Shown: positions 45,668 to 54,916, counted from the stretch's first letter. The stretch is 64,000 nucleotides of DNA from Senegalimassilia sp003474385 (GCF_003474385.1 NZ_QUCY01000012.1:20295-84294), one strand, 5' to 3'. Notes: generated by a model not told the origin, from the letters alone. A program made the numbers and translations.

Positions 45668-46081
45668 CTACAGCGAGGCTTTCCAGTCCTCGTATTCGTC
45701 GGCGTCGATCTTGCCGTTTTCGAGCTGCGCGCGCTTCTCTGCCCACAGTTCGATCGCCATCGCGGCTTTGGGCGCGTGCGGCGCCTTGGGGTTCAGGGAG
45801 AGGCCCGTGCCGTCGGCTGCGGGCACGATGCCGAAGGAGTCCTCGAGCCGCACGAGCAGCGACATGAGGTCGCCCGCAGTCTCGACGCCGTAATCCTTGA
45901 GGGCGTTGACGGACACGCCGAGCGCCGCGGAGATGGACTCGAGCAGCTCGGGCTTCACGGCGCGGATGCCGCTCTCGTAGTGGCGCACGGCCCCCTCGGT
46001 CAGGCCGACCGCCTCGGCGAGCTGCGCCTGCGTCATGCCGCGCGACTTGCGGTACCGCCTTATGTTCTCGCCTACGGACAT
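45668..46081 (-). CDS. XRE-family helix-turn-helix repressor of the element
   Basis: From the ATG at 46081 (MSVGENIRRYRKS), preceded by GGAGGAGG, the protein is 137 aa. Residues 4-58 form a Cro/C1-type HTH (GMTQAQLAEAVGLTEGAVRHYESG). The C-terminal part (about 65-137) is a small acidic domain unlike a peptidase, so a LexA-like cleavage mechanism is not indicated. It is divergent from the excisionase/integrase genes, and the shared 140-base region carries repeated GTACG sites, which it probably binds. Confidence 0.82.
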   Translation of the reverse strand: MSVGENIRRYRKSRGMTQAQLAEAVGLTEGAVRHYESGIRAVKPELLESISAALGVSVNALKDYGVETAGDLMSLLVRLEDSFGIVPAADGTGLSLNPKAPHAPKAAMAIELWAEKRAQLENGKIDADEYEDWKASL

Positions 46082-46121
46082 GAGCCCTCCTCCTGGAATT
46101 ACGTACCAGCACATCTTATCA

Positions 46122-46204
46122 GCGTACGCAAATGTACGCAATTCTATTGACAGTACAGATATGTACGTTTACTCTGAATCTGTGAACCGTACGTATCCGT
46201 ACGC
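46122..46204. promoter_or_regulatory. GTACG operator repeats and integrase-module promoter
   Basis: Three paired GTACG-type sites with ten-base spacing: 46122-46139 (CGTACGCAAATGTACG), 46153-46167 (GTACAGATATGTACG) and 46188-46204 (CGTACGTATCCGTACG). A plus-strand promoter TTGACA (46147-46152) with TACTCT (46170-46175), 17-base spacer, has the middle pair inside its spacer. This is the layout of a repressor-controlled divergent switch. Confidence 0.65.
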
Positions 46205-46221
46205 CATTGATTGGAGGAGCC

Positions 46222-46425
46222 ATGGACGAGAAGGTGGCGAAGACGCCGAGGCCGCACATGCTGGACGCCGACGAGGTCGCGGAGCTGCTGAGGATCAAGA
46301 AAGGCAGCGCCTACGAGGTGATCAGGAAGATAAACGCCGAGCAGGAGGCGCGCGGGCGCGTGGTCATCCGCGGGCGCGTTCGAAGCGACGTCTTCGACGC
46401 CCTGTACTTCCCGGAGGTGGACTGA
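46222..46425 (+). CDS. Excisionase-like small DNA-binding protein
   Basis: A 67-aa protein starting at the ATG at 46222 after GGAGGAG. Residues 12-45 resemble the HTH_17/excisionase fold (MLDADEVAELLRIKKGSAYEVIRKIN), and VVIRGRVRSDVFDALYF fits the wing. It ends one base before the integrase start, so the pair is coupled. Such proteins bend attachment-site DNA and favour excision; this is inferred from size and context. Confidence 0.75.
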   Translation: MDEKVAKTPRPHMLDADEVAELLRIKKGSAYEVIRKINAEQEARGRVVIRGRVRSDVFDALYFPEVD

Positions 46426-46426
46426 C

Positions 46427-47497
46427 ATGCCCGTGTACAAGGACGACGGCAACGGCACGTTCTACGTGCAGTGCTACTACCGCGACGCCCGCGGCTCGAA
46501 GCGCCACAAGACGAAGCGCGGCTTCTCCTCCGAGGTGGAGGCCGCAGTGTGGGAGAGCCAGTTCAAGAGCCTTAACGGCGGGGCCATGGACATGACGTTC
46601 TCCGAGTTCGTCGAGGTGTACGCCTCCGAGGTGAAGCCGCGCATACGCGAGCACACGTGGATCACCAAGGAGTACATCATCAACGACAAGCTCGTGCCGT
46701 TCTTCGGGGACATGCGCATGTGCGACGTGAGGCCGATCGACGTCATCAGGTGGCAAAACGAGCTCACCGAGCACCGGGACGCCGACGGGAAGCCCTGGGC
46801 ACCGACGTACCTGCGCACAGTGAACAACCAGCTCAACGCCATCTTCAACCACGCCGAGCGCTACTACGGCCTCAGCGACAACCCGGTGCGCAGGGTCGAC
46901 AAGATAGGCTCGAAGAAGGGCGGCGAGATGCAGTTCTGGACCAAGGACGAGTACCTGAGGTTCAGCGAGGCCGTCATGGACAAGCCTCTCTCATTCCACG
47001 CCTTCGAGCTGCTTTACTGGACGGGCATACGCTGCGGCGAGCTCCTGGCGCTCACGCCGTCCGACTTCATGCTGGAGAGCTCGCGGCTGCGCATCAACAA
47101 GTCGTACCAGAGCCTCAACGGCGTTGACACCGTGACCGACCCCAAGACGCCCAAGTCCGTGCGCACGATCGTCATGCCCGCCTTCCTGCGCGACGAGATG
47201 GCGGACTTCATCGAGATGCGCGACGACGTCGCCCCCGACGAGCGCCTGTTCGCCGTGACCAAGCACTTCCTGGCCCACGAGATGGAGCGCGGGTGCAAGG
47301 CGTCGGGCGTGAAGCGCATCCGCATACACGACATACGCCACAGCCATGTGAGCCTGCTGATAGAGATGGGCTTCTCCGCGCTGGCCATCGCCGAGCGCAT
47401 GGGCCACGAGGCGGTGGACATCACCTACCGCTACGCGCACCTGTTCCCCACGAAGCAGGACGAGATGGCCGCCGCGCTCGACGGGGCGAGGGGGTAA
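46427..47497 (+). CDS. Tn916-type tyrosine integrase
   Basis: A 356-aa integrase with an arm-binding N-terminal domain (TFYVQCYYRDARGSKRHKTK), a core-binding domain (about 57-155) and a catalytic domain with Arg202 (TGIRCGEL), HDIRH (301-305), His327 (GHEAVDITYRYAHL) and the nucleophile Tyr336. All key residues are present, so it should be active. The nearby GGGAGTAA repeats are candidate arm or core sites. It is followed after 5 bases by the MobC-like gene. Confidence 0.92.
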   Translation: MPVYKDDGNGTFYVQCYYRDARGSKRHKTKRGFSSEVEAAVWESQFKSLNGGAMDMTFSEFVEVYASEVKPRIREHTWITKEYIINDKLVPFFGDMRMCDVRPIDVIRWQNELTEHRDADGKPWAPTYLRTVNNQLNAIFNHAERYYGLSDNPVRRVDKIGSKKGGEMQFWTKDEYLRFSEAVMDKPLSFHAFELLYWTGIRCGELLALTPSDFMLESSRLRINKSYQSLNGVDTVTDPKTPKSVRTIVMPAFLRDEMADFIEMRDDVAPDERLFAVTKHFLAHEMERGCKASGVKRIRIHDIRHSHVSLLIEMGFSALAIAERMGHEAVDITYRYAHLFPTKQDEMAAALDGARG

Positions 47498-47502
47498 GAA
47501 GG

Positions 47503-47928
47503 ATGCCGTGCGAGAACAGCGCCCGCAAGCGCAGCAAGACGATGGCGTTCCGCTGCACGCCCGAGGAGCGCAAGCTCATATGCGAGATGGCAGCCTGGAG
47601 CGGCATGAACAGGCAGGACTACATCATCGCCAAGCTCACCGATACCCAGGTCGAGGTGAGGCCCTCCGTGAGCGTGCAGAAGGCACTGAGGGACTCGATG
47701 GCGGAATTGGCCAAGGAGGTGCGGCTGGCGGCCTCCTACGGCGAGCTGAGCGAGTCCCTGCAACAGAGAATTGAGCACGTGATGAGGTTCTTCCTAGCGC
47801 TCGGCGAGCCTCTTGACGCGCCGACGGAAGAGACATCGCCACGAACTACGTTTTTGGAAGAGCCGGTTCCATCCGTCATCGATGCGGGTTCCGACACCGC
47901 AAGCATCTTCGAGATGGGACGCAGGTAG
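47503..47928 (+). CDS. MobC-like relaxosome/ribbon-helix-helix protein
   Basis: A 141-aa protein from ATG 47503. The N-terminal half (KTMAFRCTPEERKLICEMAA; GMNRQDYIIAKL) fits the ribbon-helix-helix accessory proteins that help relaxases nick oriT. The C-terminal part is acidic and unlike known domains. No relaxase gene lies beside it, so either the element is mobilised in trans or the protein has another DNA-binding role. It ends 4 bases before the convergent DUF262 gene. Confidence 0.6.
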   Translation: MPCENSARKRSKTMAFRCTPEERKLICEMAAWSGMNRQDYIIAKLTDTQVEVRPSVSVQKALRDSMAELAKEVRLAASYGELSESLQQRIEHVMRFFLALGEPLDAPTEETSPRTTFLEEPVPSVIDAGSDTASIFEMGRR

Positions 47929-47931
47929 GGC

Positions 47932-49635
47932 CTAGCGCCAGACCTCCAACGCCTTGTCCGCAAGCCATTCGGCGCGATCGGCGATATCGCCCTCGTTCCA
48001 AGACTCCTTCTCTAGGGCGCCGGCCATGGTCGCAAGGCCGGCGGCGCAGAGGGCAAGGCCGTCCTTGTATCCCTTTCCCTGCTTCTTGGTGGGCCAATCG
48101 GCATCGCGGATGGAGGCGTTGAGCGAATGCGTGATGATGGCGAGGTTGCCGAGCGTGAGGAGCTTCCGGTCCCTTCGCGTGGCAGCCTCATCGTCGAGGG
48201 CTCCCCATTTGTTGCGCCACTTCTTGGGCATCATGTGCTCGAGGGTGTACTGGTTGAACCCGAGCAGGGCCGTGCTGCTCATGCCCGGACGAATGGCGCT
48301 TTCCAGCAGATAGAGGACGCCCTTGGACTGGAGGTTGTACAGACACGATTCCTCGAATGCCGCTCGAACCTCGGCGTCGCCGGGCATGTACGTCGTCGCC
48401 TCGTCATTGGCTTCGAGAGCCTTCCTCAGCGCCTCCGCGTCCTTCACCTCGTTCAAGATCAGCGAGGTGAACAGCCTGTTGTAGTTCTTCGTGGTCGCCT
48501 GAACCAGCATTCGGCGGACGATGTAGCTCTCAAGCAGGGCGTAGATCTTAGATTCCTCGCTCGAAGACTCCGCGTTCTTTCGAACGTAGAGCACGTACGG
48601 GATGAGCGTCGAGTTCTTGAGGCCGAATATCAGCACGTTCAGGCGCTCGACGCCGGAAGCGGAGGGGATGTCCGCGTCGCAGTAGCCAGGGTCGAACGTG
48701 GACTCGAACGCCTCGGCATACGCCTTCATGTTGTCGAGAATCTCGACCTTGTCGCCGTTGCAGTACCTGCCGATGAAATCCTTGTAGGACTGGAAGAGGT
48801 TCGAAGTACGCGAATAGAAGAGCTTGTCCTCGGTCGTGACGCCACGCCTCTTGTCCTGGACCAGAATCTGGAGGAACGCGTCGAAGAAGAGGTCGACGAG
48901 CGTGCGCTTGATGCGCCCGGTAACGATCTCCTGCTCCCAATACTCCCTCTTCTCAGCCGTGGGCTCGAAGACGTCTTCCCAGCACTCCTTGAACGCCTGC
49001 TCGTTCTCGCGGTTGAAGAAGTAGTTCTTAAGGAGCTCCGCCGTCGTCAGGCGCACCCCGAGCGAGTTGATGGTGTCGAATATCTGCTGCTCGTCCTCGC
49101 CCTCGGTAAGATCGATGCAGACGAACTGGACGTTCGACTTGATCGTGTTCCTGTCGACCTTCTCCGGGTCGATATTCTTGAGGAAGTAGTTGTAGGCAAG
49201 GACGATGGCCGAGGAGCCCTCGAGGGGTTCGCAGCCCGTGGCGCTGACGACCTTTTCGAAATCCTGCCGGTCGTACTTGCCGTGCCGCAAGGCGACATCG
49301 CCGGTCTCCAGGACGAAATCTCGCTCAAACAAATTGTTGGTGCCGTTTTTTGCACAGAGTGCCTTGAAGAAGATGACCATGGTCGTGAGTCGCTGCTGGC
49401 CGTCGATGACGGTGCGAACCTCGGAGACCTCGGACCAGGCGTTGCCGGAGGAGGCCTGCTTCAGGATGATGGAGCCCAGGAAATAGGGCCGCTTCGAGGC
49501 CGTGACGAACTCCATGTCGCCGAGGAAACGCTCCCATTGCTCTTCTCCCCAGACGTACGCCCTTTGGTAAAAAGGTATTTCGAGCAGGCGCGATCCGTTG
49601 AACACGCCGCTTATCGTTGCTTTTCCTGCATCCAT
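47932..49635 (-). CDS. DUF262/DUF1524 protein (GmrSD-like, candidate modification-dependent nuclease)
   Basis: A 567-aa single-chain protein. The N-terminal DUF262 domain has IPFYQRAYVWGEEQWERFL (20-38) and the ParB-like VIDGQQRLTT (77-86), which in GmrS-type proteins binds and hydrolyses nucleotide. The C-terminal DUF1524 domain shows the HNH-like YTLEHMMPKKW and LGNLAIITHSLNASI. GmrSD enzymes are type IV restriction systems against modified phage DNA. Function here is by family and by location in a defence cluster. It is convergent with the integrase module. Confidence 0.82.
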   Translation of the reverse strand: MDAGKATISGVFNGSRLLEIPFYQRAYVWGEEQWERFLGDMEFVTASKRPYFLGSIILKQASSGNAWSEVSEVRTVIDGQQRLTTMVIFFKALCAKNGTNNLFERDFVLETGDVALRHGKYDRQDFEKVVSATGCEPLEGSSAIVLAYNYFLKNIDPEKVDRNTIKSNVQFVCIDLTEGEDEQQIFDTINSLGVRLTTAELLKNYFFNRENEQAFKECWEDVFEPTAEKREYWEQEIVTGRIKRTLVDLFFDAFLQILVQDKRRGVTTEDKLFYSRTSNLFQSYKDFIGRYCNGDKVEILDNMKAYAEAFESTFDPGYCDADIPSASGVERLNVLIFGLKNSTLIPYVLYVRKNAESSSEESKIYALLESYIVRRMLVQATTKNYNRLFTSLILNEVKDAEALRKALEANDEATTYMPGDAEVRAAFEESCLYNLQSKGVLYLLESAIRPGMSSTALLGFNQYTLEHMMPKKWRNKWGALDDEAATRRDRKLLTLGNLAIITHSLNASIRDADWPTKKQGKGYKDGLALCAAGLATMAGALEKESWNEGDIADRAEWLADKALEVWR

Positions 49636-49686
49636 CCTTAAAGCCCTATCTATCCTTTGCGGTTATTGCTGGCGGGGTCAATTTTA

Positions 49687-49905
49687 TCAATACGCTGCTT
49701 GACCCTTTAATGTTCCCGGTCCTTGCCGTCTTCTCCCCAGAAGGTGCTCGAAGATGATGCGCAGGTCCTCGTCATCAAGGCAGCCGCCCTCGAGGCAGCC
49801 ACGGTCGATGGTATCGATCATCGTCTGCCCCTTCTTCTTCGAGCGGTCGTAGATCACTGTGTCGAGGGATAGCTCCCTGCCGTCGCGCGTGAACATCTCG
49901 TGCAT
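49687..49905 (-). CDS. Small hypothetical protein
   Basis: A possible 72-aa product (MHEMFTRDGRELSLDTVIYD) in the 294-base gap between the DUF262 and DUF4238 genes. Charged, no membrane segment, no family recognised. No strong ribosome site was seen. It may be a real small gene or a decayed fragment; support is weak. Confidence 0.3.
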   Translation of the reverse strand: MHEMFTRDGRELSLDTVIYDRSKKKGQTMIDTIDRGCLEGGCLDDEDLRIIFEHLLGRRRQGPGTLKGQAAY

Positions 49906-49929
49906 GAATTCGGCACTGTTCGCTTGACT

Positions 49930-50814
49930 TCAATCGCGTACCGCGTGCTCGAGCGGGCCGCTTCCCCTCGATATGGCGACATCCCAATGCTCGCAGTTAA
50001 GCAGAAGAAGTCGGTTCATGAACTCGACGCCCGAAAAACCGAGTCTCGCAAACGGCGGAAATAGAGGGTCATCTGAAAAGACCGCAGCATACTCACTGCT
50101 CAACGGCATATACGCGAGATGAAAATCGTACGAGTCGTCCTCGGGCCCGATGATGAACATAGGCATCGACGTCGTAACGAACCCTGAGCCGACGGGTGCC
50201 CTAAGGATGGAGAAGCTCTTCTCAAAAAAAGCCTTTCGAATACGGTTAACTGGCACAATATCATCGTTGGAGAAGAGCATGGTTGCGGCGGCGGCAAGCT
50301 CGACCACCGCTTGGGAATCCCCGCGCCAATCCGACCAATCGAGCAAGCCGAGCTCATAGGGTGTCAGATGAACGTTTCTGAGCAGCTCTTCGGCAGTCTC
50401 GCGTGACCATTTCTTGTCGACGCGCATACTGATAGGGTGCCGGACGATGATATTTGCTGCCAGCTCGCAAACGGCGGCTTTCCCATCAGAATACCCTTCG
50501 TCTTCGCACTGGTCTTCTTTCTGGCGTTCCAAAAAGCGATCGTAAAGCGGCGCGATGCGGCTCTCGAGCTCAGATAGCTTAACCTCGATGAGGTTCTGCG
50601 CATAGAATCTGTCTGTCGCATCGCCTGTCGCATCGGCATGCTCGACCTCATAAAGATCGCGCATGCTGCAAAGGTTCTCGCAATTCGTGCGGAAGAAGGA
50701 GCCCTTCTGTCTGCTGTAGGCATGAAGCTGCCCGGAGGAATCCGCGAAATGGCGCAGGTAGAACCGCGGCACCCAGTGCTGCTTTCGCGTCATCTTTCCG
50801 GGCAGCTTCGACAT
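49930..50814 (-). CDS. DUF4238-family protein, last gene of the Res/Mod-type operon
   Basis: A 294-aa protein with the DUF4238 start pattern MTRKQHWVPRFYLRHFADSS and the central AANIIVRHPISMR. DUF4238 proteins are common but uncharacterised, and some family members sit in defence loci. The ATG follows the res stop by one base, indicating co-translation and a link in function. It is likely cytosolic. No catalytic residue assignment can be made from the sequence alone. Confidence 0.78.
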   Translation of the reverse strand: MSKLPGKMTRKQHWVPRFYLRHFADSSGQLHAYSRQKGSFFRTNCENLCSMRDLYEVEHADATGDATDRFYAQNLIEVKLSELESRIAPLYDRFLERQKEDQCEDEGYSDGKAAVCELAANIIVRHPISMRVDKKWSRETAEELLRNVHLTPYELGLLDWSDWRGDSQAVVELAAAATMLFSNDDIVPVNRIRKAFFEKSFSILRAPVGSGFVTTSMPMFIIGPEDDSYDFHLAYMPLSSEYAAVFSDDPLFPPFARLGFSGVEFMNRLLLLNCEHWDVAISRGSGPLEHAVRD

Positions 50815-50815
50815 C

Positions 50816-53800
50816 CTAAGCCTTCACCGCCTCGTATTGGTAGGTCGTGCGCACGTTGTAATGGAAGTCGTTTCCGAGGTCCAGCGCCTCGAAGTGCTTC
50901 TTGGCGCAGCCGATCTTGATCTTCTCCGCGTCGCGCAGGGCGGGCTCGCCGTTCTTGCCGCCCTTGGTCTCGGTCACGAAGTACACGCGGCGCTCGCCGT
51001 CGGCCTCCTCGACGTACGCCCAGTCGGGGTTGTAACTGCCGAGCGGCGTGTCGATCTTGAACGCCGAGGGCAATTTCGCGAACACGAGAACCTCCTCCTG
51101 CTTGTCTAGAGCCTCGGCAAAGGAGCGCTCGACCCCCGCCGAGTCGTAGACCACGTAGTTGTACAGGCTCTTGCTCGTCATGTCCGGCTTCCACGCGTTC
51201 TGCCCAAGGTAGGCCGTGTAGTCGTCAAGCTCGAGGTCGCGCATGGTGTACCACTCGTCCTCGGGAAGGCGCACGTACTTGATGCCCTGGGCGATGAGGT
51301 CGTTCTTCACGCGGTTGATCTTGTCGCCGACCTGCGCGAGGAAGGTCGCGGGGTCGATCTCGAACTCGTCGAGGCGGCTGCAGCCCTCGAGGATCGCCTT
51401 GATGGTGCCGCGGGTGAGCCCGACGGCGTCCTGCAGCTCTGCGATCGGGTCGGGAAGGTCGTATTTCACCTTTCCCGAAACGGACACCACGGAGGTGCCC
51501 GTGCCCTCGGCGCTCACGCCCGCGTCGTCGATGCCCAGCGAGGCACGCTCGCTCGTCACCTGGGGCGGGCGCACGGCGAGCATGCCGTCGACAGCTTCGA
51601 TGGCATGTTCGATGAGCTTGCCGGAGTCGACCTCGACCTGGAAGCGCGTGCGCTGGCGGATGCGGTCCCACAGGGCCTGGAACGCAGGGTCGAGCGTGAC
51701 GTCCTTCTGCAGCTCGACCGAGACCTCCTTGGCCTTGTCACGGATCTGGACCCTCTGGGACTTGTGGATGATGATCGCCTCGACCTGCTCCTTGGCAGGC
51801 TCGAGCTCGGCGGGGAGCTCGACCTTGCCCTCCTCGGCGGCCGCCTTCAGCTCGGGCGTCACCGCGCCCTTGTCGTCGACCATGCCGGTCGCGACGAGGT
51901 GGTCGTAGACCTGCTTGGACTTCTCGTAGCCCAGGCGCTCCTCGACGCCATCATCGCCCTTGACCGTGACCTTCGTGAAGCTCTCCGGAGTGATGACGCC
52001 GAACTTGAAGTCCTCAGCCTCAAGCTCCTTCTGCAGGCCGTTGGCGAAGTCGTCGTAGCTCTCGTTCGCGATGACGGTGAGCACGTTCGCCTCTGGGTCG
52101 TACAGGCGCTCGCCATCCTGGTTCACGCACAGGCGCAGACCGCGGCCGATCTTCTGGCGCTTGGTCAGGTTGTCCTTTGTCTCGACGAGCGTGCAGATCT
52201 GGAACACGTTGGGGTTGTCCCAGCCCTCCTTGAGCGCGGAGTGGCTGAAGACGAAAGAGACGTCCTTGTCCGCGTCCTTGCCGTCCGGGAAGGAGATGAG
52301 CGTCTCCTTCTTCTGCATGATGAGCTCGAAGGCCCCGGCGTCGTCGGCGGTGCCGGCGGCTCCCTTGGAGTCCTTGAACTTGCCCTTCTTGTCCTTGGCG
52401 AAGTATCCCTGGTGCACGGCGTGGGGGTCGCGCACCAGCGGGGCGCCGACGGCTTCGTAGCACTCGAGCCACGTGCCCTTGCCGATCCCCGCCGCCTTTG
52501 CGATGCGACGAGGCGCCTTCGAGTTCAGGGCACCTGCGTACTCCTCCTCAAACATCAGGGCGTACAGGCCGCCGTGGACTTCGGGCTCGTAGACGCGGTA
52601 TCGGTCGACGCGGTCGATGAAGAAGAGCGAGAGCACCTTCACGCCGCGCGGCCACAGCTCGAACTGGCGGGCCAGGTGGTCCTCGATGGTGCGGCGGATC
52701 TGCGCGCGCTTGACGACCTCCTCGTTGACGTCGCCCAGCGCCTCGCCGAGCTCGAGCACCTCGCCGTTCTGGAACTCTATGAACTCGTCGCCCACTGCGG
52801 CGCCGATGTTGTTGACCACCCAGCCGCTCTCGTAGTCGCTGTTCTCGCCGCTCTTCTGGTAGAGGTCGTTGCCGGTCTTCACCGTGACGGCCTTGCGCTT
52901 CTGCGTGCCGTCGGCCTGGCGCACGTCGATGGACACCTTGGCGGAGAACGGGTCGGACTTGACGGACTCGAGCCTCACGTACGCGCCGTTGAGGTTCGCC
53001 TCGGCCTTGATCGAGTCCACGCAGATGCCCTTCACCAGGTGGCGCTCGAAGGCGTCGACCGGCGTGAGGCGGTAGATCATGTTGTAGGCCTGCTTGTGCG
53101 TGGCCGAGTAGCGCAGCACGAACAGCGGGTTCAGGCTCTTGATGGCGGCCTTGGCCTGCTTGGTGTTGTCGACGCTCTGGGGCTCGTCGATGATGACGAC
53201 GGGCTTGCAGGCGCTCACGAGCTCGCGAGGGCTGAAGCCGCCGGTGAGCTTCTCGCTGGGACGGTGGAAGAGGTTGCCCTCCTTCGCGGTGCCATCCTTC
53301 TCGAGGCCCTTGTTGAACGCGTCGATGTTGATGACCATGACCTGGATGGAGCTCGACGTGGCGAAGTTACCCACCGGCCCCATGTCCTTCGAGTCGTACA
53401 CGAAGTAGTCGAGCGGCGTGCGGTCGTAGAGCGTCTCGAAGTGCCTGCGGGTGGTCTGGAGGCTCTTGAGGACGCCCTCGCGGATGGCCACGCTCGGCAC
53501 GACGATAACGAACTTGGTGATGCCGTAGCGGCGGTTTAGCTCGTAGATGGAGCGGATGTAGACGTAGGTCTTGCCGGTGCCGGTCTCCATCTCGACGGTG
53601 AAGTCTCGCAGGCGCCCATCGGTGAGGACGTCGGTTGCCGGGAGGCAGCCCTCCTCCTGCACGGCGTGCAGGTTGTCGAGGAGCTGGCCCGGCGCCACGC
53701 GAAGCTCGTTGCCGTGGCCGACCATGAGCTCGCCGATTGCCGTCTGGCCTTTGCGGCCGGAATCGGCGGAGAATACGCTGCCAATAAATTGTTGTCCGCG

Positions 53801-53878
53801 GAACAGGTCGCAGGTTGCTTCGATGGCCTCCAGCTGGTGCTGCTGGTCGGATGAGAACTTGAACTCGAGCGCCGCCAT
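50816..53878 (-). CDS. res: Type III-like restriction endonuclease Res subunit
   Basis: A 1020-aa superfamily 2 ATPase with nuclease domain. Motif I is VEMETGTGKTYVYI (97-104 core), motif II DEPQ at 231-234 (typical of type III Res), then RYSATHKQAYNMIY (motif III region) and RQKIGRGLRLC (motif VI). The C-terminus has a PD-(D/E)xK nuclease: PDW at 951-953 and TETKGG with Glu970 and Lys972. Res translocates and cuts only in a complex with Mod, which recognises DNA. The ATG is one base from the mod stop. The gene is intact, whereas its partner mod is interrupted. Confidence 0.93.
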   Translation of the reverse strand: MAALEFKFSSDQQHQLEAIEATCDLFRGQQFIGSVFSADSGRKGQTAIGELMVGHGNELRVAPGQLLDNLHAVQEEGCLPATDVLTDGRLRDFTVEMETGTGKTYVYIRSIYELNRRYGITKFVIVVPSVAIREGVLKSLQTTRRHFETLYDRTPLDYFVYDSKDMGPVGNFATSSSIQVMVINIDAFNKGLEKDGTAKEGNLFHRPSEKLTGGFSPRELVSACKPVVIIDEPQSVDNTKQAKAAIKSLNPLFVLRYSATHKQAYNMIYRLTPVDAFERHLVKGICVDSIKAEANLNGAYVRLESVKSDPFSAKVSIDVRQADGTQKRKAVTVKTGNDLYQKSGENSDYESGWVVNNIGAAVGDEFIEFQNGEVLELGEALGDVNEEVVKRAQIRRTIEDHLARQFELWPRGVKVLSLFFIDRVDRYRVYEPEVHGGLYALMFEEEYAGALNSKAPRRIAKAAGIGKGTWLECYEAVGAPLVRDPHAVHQGYFAKDKKGKFKDSKGAAGTADDAGAFELIMQKKETLISFPDGKDADKDVSFVFSHSALKEGWDNPNVFQICTLVETKDNLTKRQKIGRGLRLCVNQDGERLYDPEANVLTVIANESYDDFANGLQKELEAEDFKFGVITPESFTKVTVKGDDGVEERLGYEKSKQVYDHLVATGMVDDKGAVTPELKAAAEEGKVELPAELEPAKEQVEAIIIHKSQRVQIRDKAKEVSVELQKDVTLDPAFQALWDRIRQRTRFQVEVDSGKLIEHAIEAVDGMLAVRPPQVTSERASLGIDDAGVSAEGTGTSVVSVSGKVKYDLPDPIAELQDAVGLTRGTIKAILEGCSRLDEFEIDPATFLAQVGDKINRVKNDLIAQGIKYVRLPEDEWYTMRDLELDDYTAYLGQNAWKPDMTSKSLYNYVVYDSAGVERSFAEALDKQEEVLVFAKLPSAFKIDTPLGSYNPDWAYVEEADGERRVYFVTETKGGKNGEPALRDAEKIKIGCAKKHFEALDLGNDFHYNVRTTYQYEAVKA

Positions 53879-53879
53879 G

Positions 53880-54548
53880 CTAGACCGTCCTCAATTCGAT
53901 CTCACAGCCCATGCGCTCGCCGGCGTGCTTGAAGATCTGCACGGCGTTGAGCTTGAGGGTGTCGTCGAGGACGGAATCGAGGATGAGAACGCGCCTGGGC
54001 TCCATGTCGGCGATGGCCTCGAGCGCCTCAATGGTGAGGCCTCGGGACATGCAGCAGACGAGCTCGTCGCAAGCGACGGACCAGATGGGATAGCCCGCGG
54101 CTTCAGACTTCTCGACGGGCAGCGTGAGCTCGAGGCCCCATTTGAGCATCATCTCGAAGACGATATCCATATCGGAGCGATCGGGCTTGACCACGTCGAA
54201 GAGGAGCTGACCGGGCTCGGGCTTCTCAATGCCGGACTCATCGAGCTCGAACACACGGAAGCCGATGTCGGGAAGCTGCTTGGGTCCCTCGCCAAGCTTG
54301 AGTTGACGGTTGGATTCCTCGAGCTCGGTTTTGATTTTGTCGCCTGCGCGGCGAATGCGTCCTTCGCCTATGTCGCAGAGAGTCTCATACCCGTCCTTGT
54401 AGGCGTCGCGTTTCGGGTCACAAGGCTCTGGAAGCTGGACAAGGATAAACTGATAGCGATCATCTTTTCCGAGCTCCTGCAGGAACATGGCATGGGCGGT
54501 CGATGCTGAGCCTGAGAAAAAATCAAGCACAATATCACCCGTGCTTAA
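53880..54548 (-). pseudogene. mod: Type III-like DNA methyltransferase Mod, C-terminal part (222 codons)
   Basis: The 3' part of the split mod gene. It begins in frame at TTA (54548-54546; LSTGDIVLDFFSG) with the AdoMet-binding motif DFFSGSASTAHAMFL, and runs 222 codons to the stop beside res. An open frame continues another 83 codons into the inserted element, giving a fortuitous N-terminus of unrelated, hydrophobic character. Without the upstream half it lacks the DPPY catalytic motif and the N-terminal region, so it should be inactive. GC matches the host side up to 54548 and drops beyond it. Confidence 0.88.
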
Positions 54549-54570
54549 ATGCTCATGTACGGTAAAGAAG
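54549..54570 (+). repeat. Left inverted repeat of the tet(W) element
   Basis: ATGCTCATGTACGG followed by TAAAGAAG. It matches the complement of 57907-57928 at 18 of 22 positions, including an unbroken TAAAGAAG. Confidence 0.82.
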
Positions 54571-54887
54571 CAAGCAACCGAAAACAATAGATAGACCGCC
54601 AGCACTACACTATTCCGAACCAAAGACCAAAAGATAAGCATTTTGAGAAAATCTAAACTTTTGGATTTTCCTACAATGCCGACTACGGCGGAATCCCTCC
54701 CACTCCTTATATATTTCTTTCTGTATACATTGAATTTGTATTTAGTAAAATGCAGACAACACCACGGATCGGCTTTTGGCTGGACAATTCCAACCAAACA
54801 CCGCAGCAGACAGTAGAAACCATTCTGAACGTTAGGAAGCCGGTATGATTGTTACATATAAGGGGAAGAAAAATTTCTTTTAGATAC
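54571..54887. other. AT-rich left part of the tet(W) element
   Basis: About 317 bases between the left repeat and the tet(W) promoter. No gene recognised. A minus-strand open frame here is only the fortuitous extension of the mod C-terminal part. Confidence 0.5.
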
Positions 54888-54916
54888 TTGTTTTCCTAAA
54901 ACTGATGTGATATAAT
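54888..54916 (+). promoter_or_regulatory. tet(W) promoter
   Basis: TTGTTT (54888-54893) and TATAAT (54911-54916) with a 17-base spacer. The leader peptide starts 30 bases downstream. Confidence 0.85.

Noticed and set aside
51605..53539. 644-codon plus-strand frame opposite res
   Set aside because: Antisense to a gene with complete helicase and nuclease motifs; Leu/Val/Asp-rich shadow composition.
54549..54797. 83-codon N-terminal extension of the downstream mod fragment
   Set aside because: It is encoded by the tet(W) element, is unlike Mod proteins and is explained by chance read-through; not part of a native protein.
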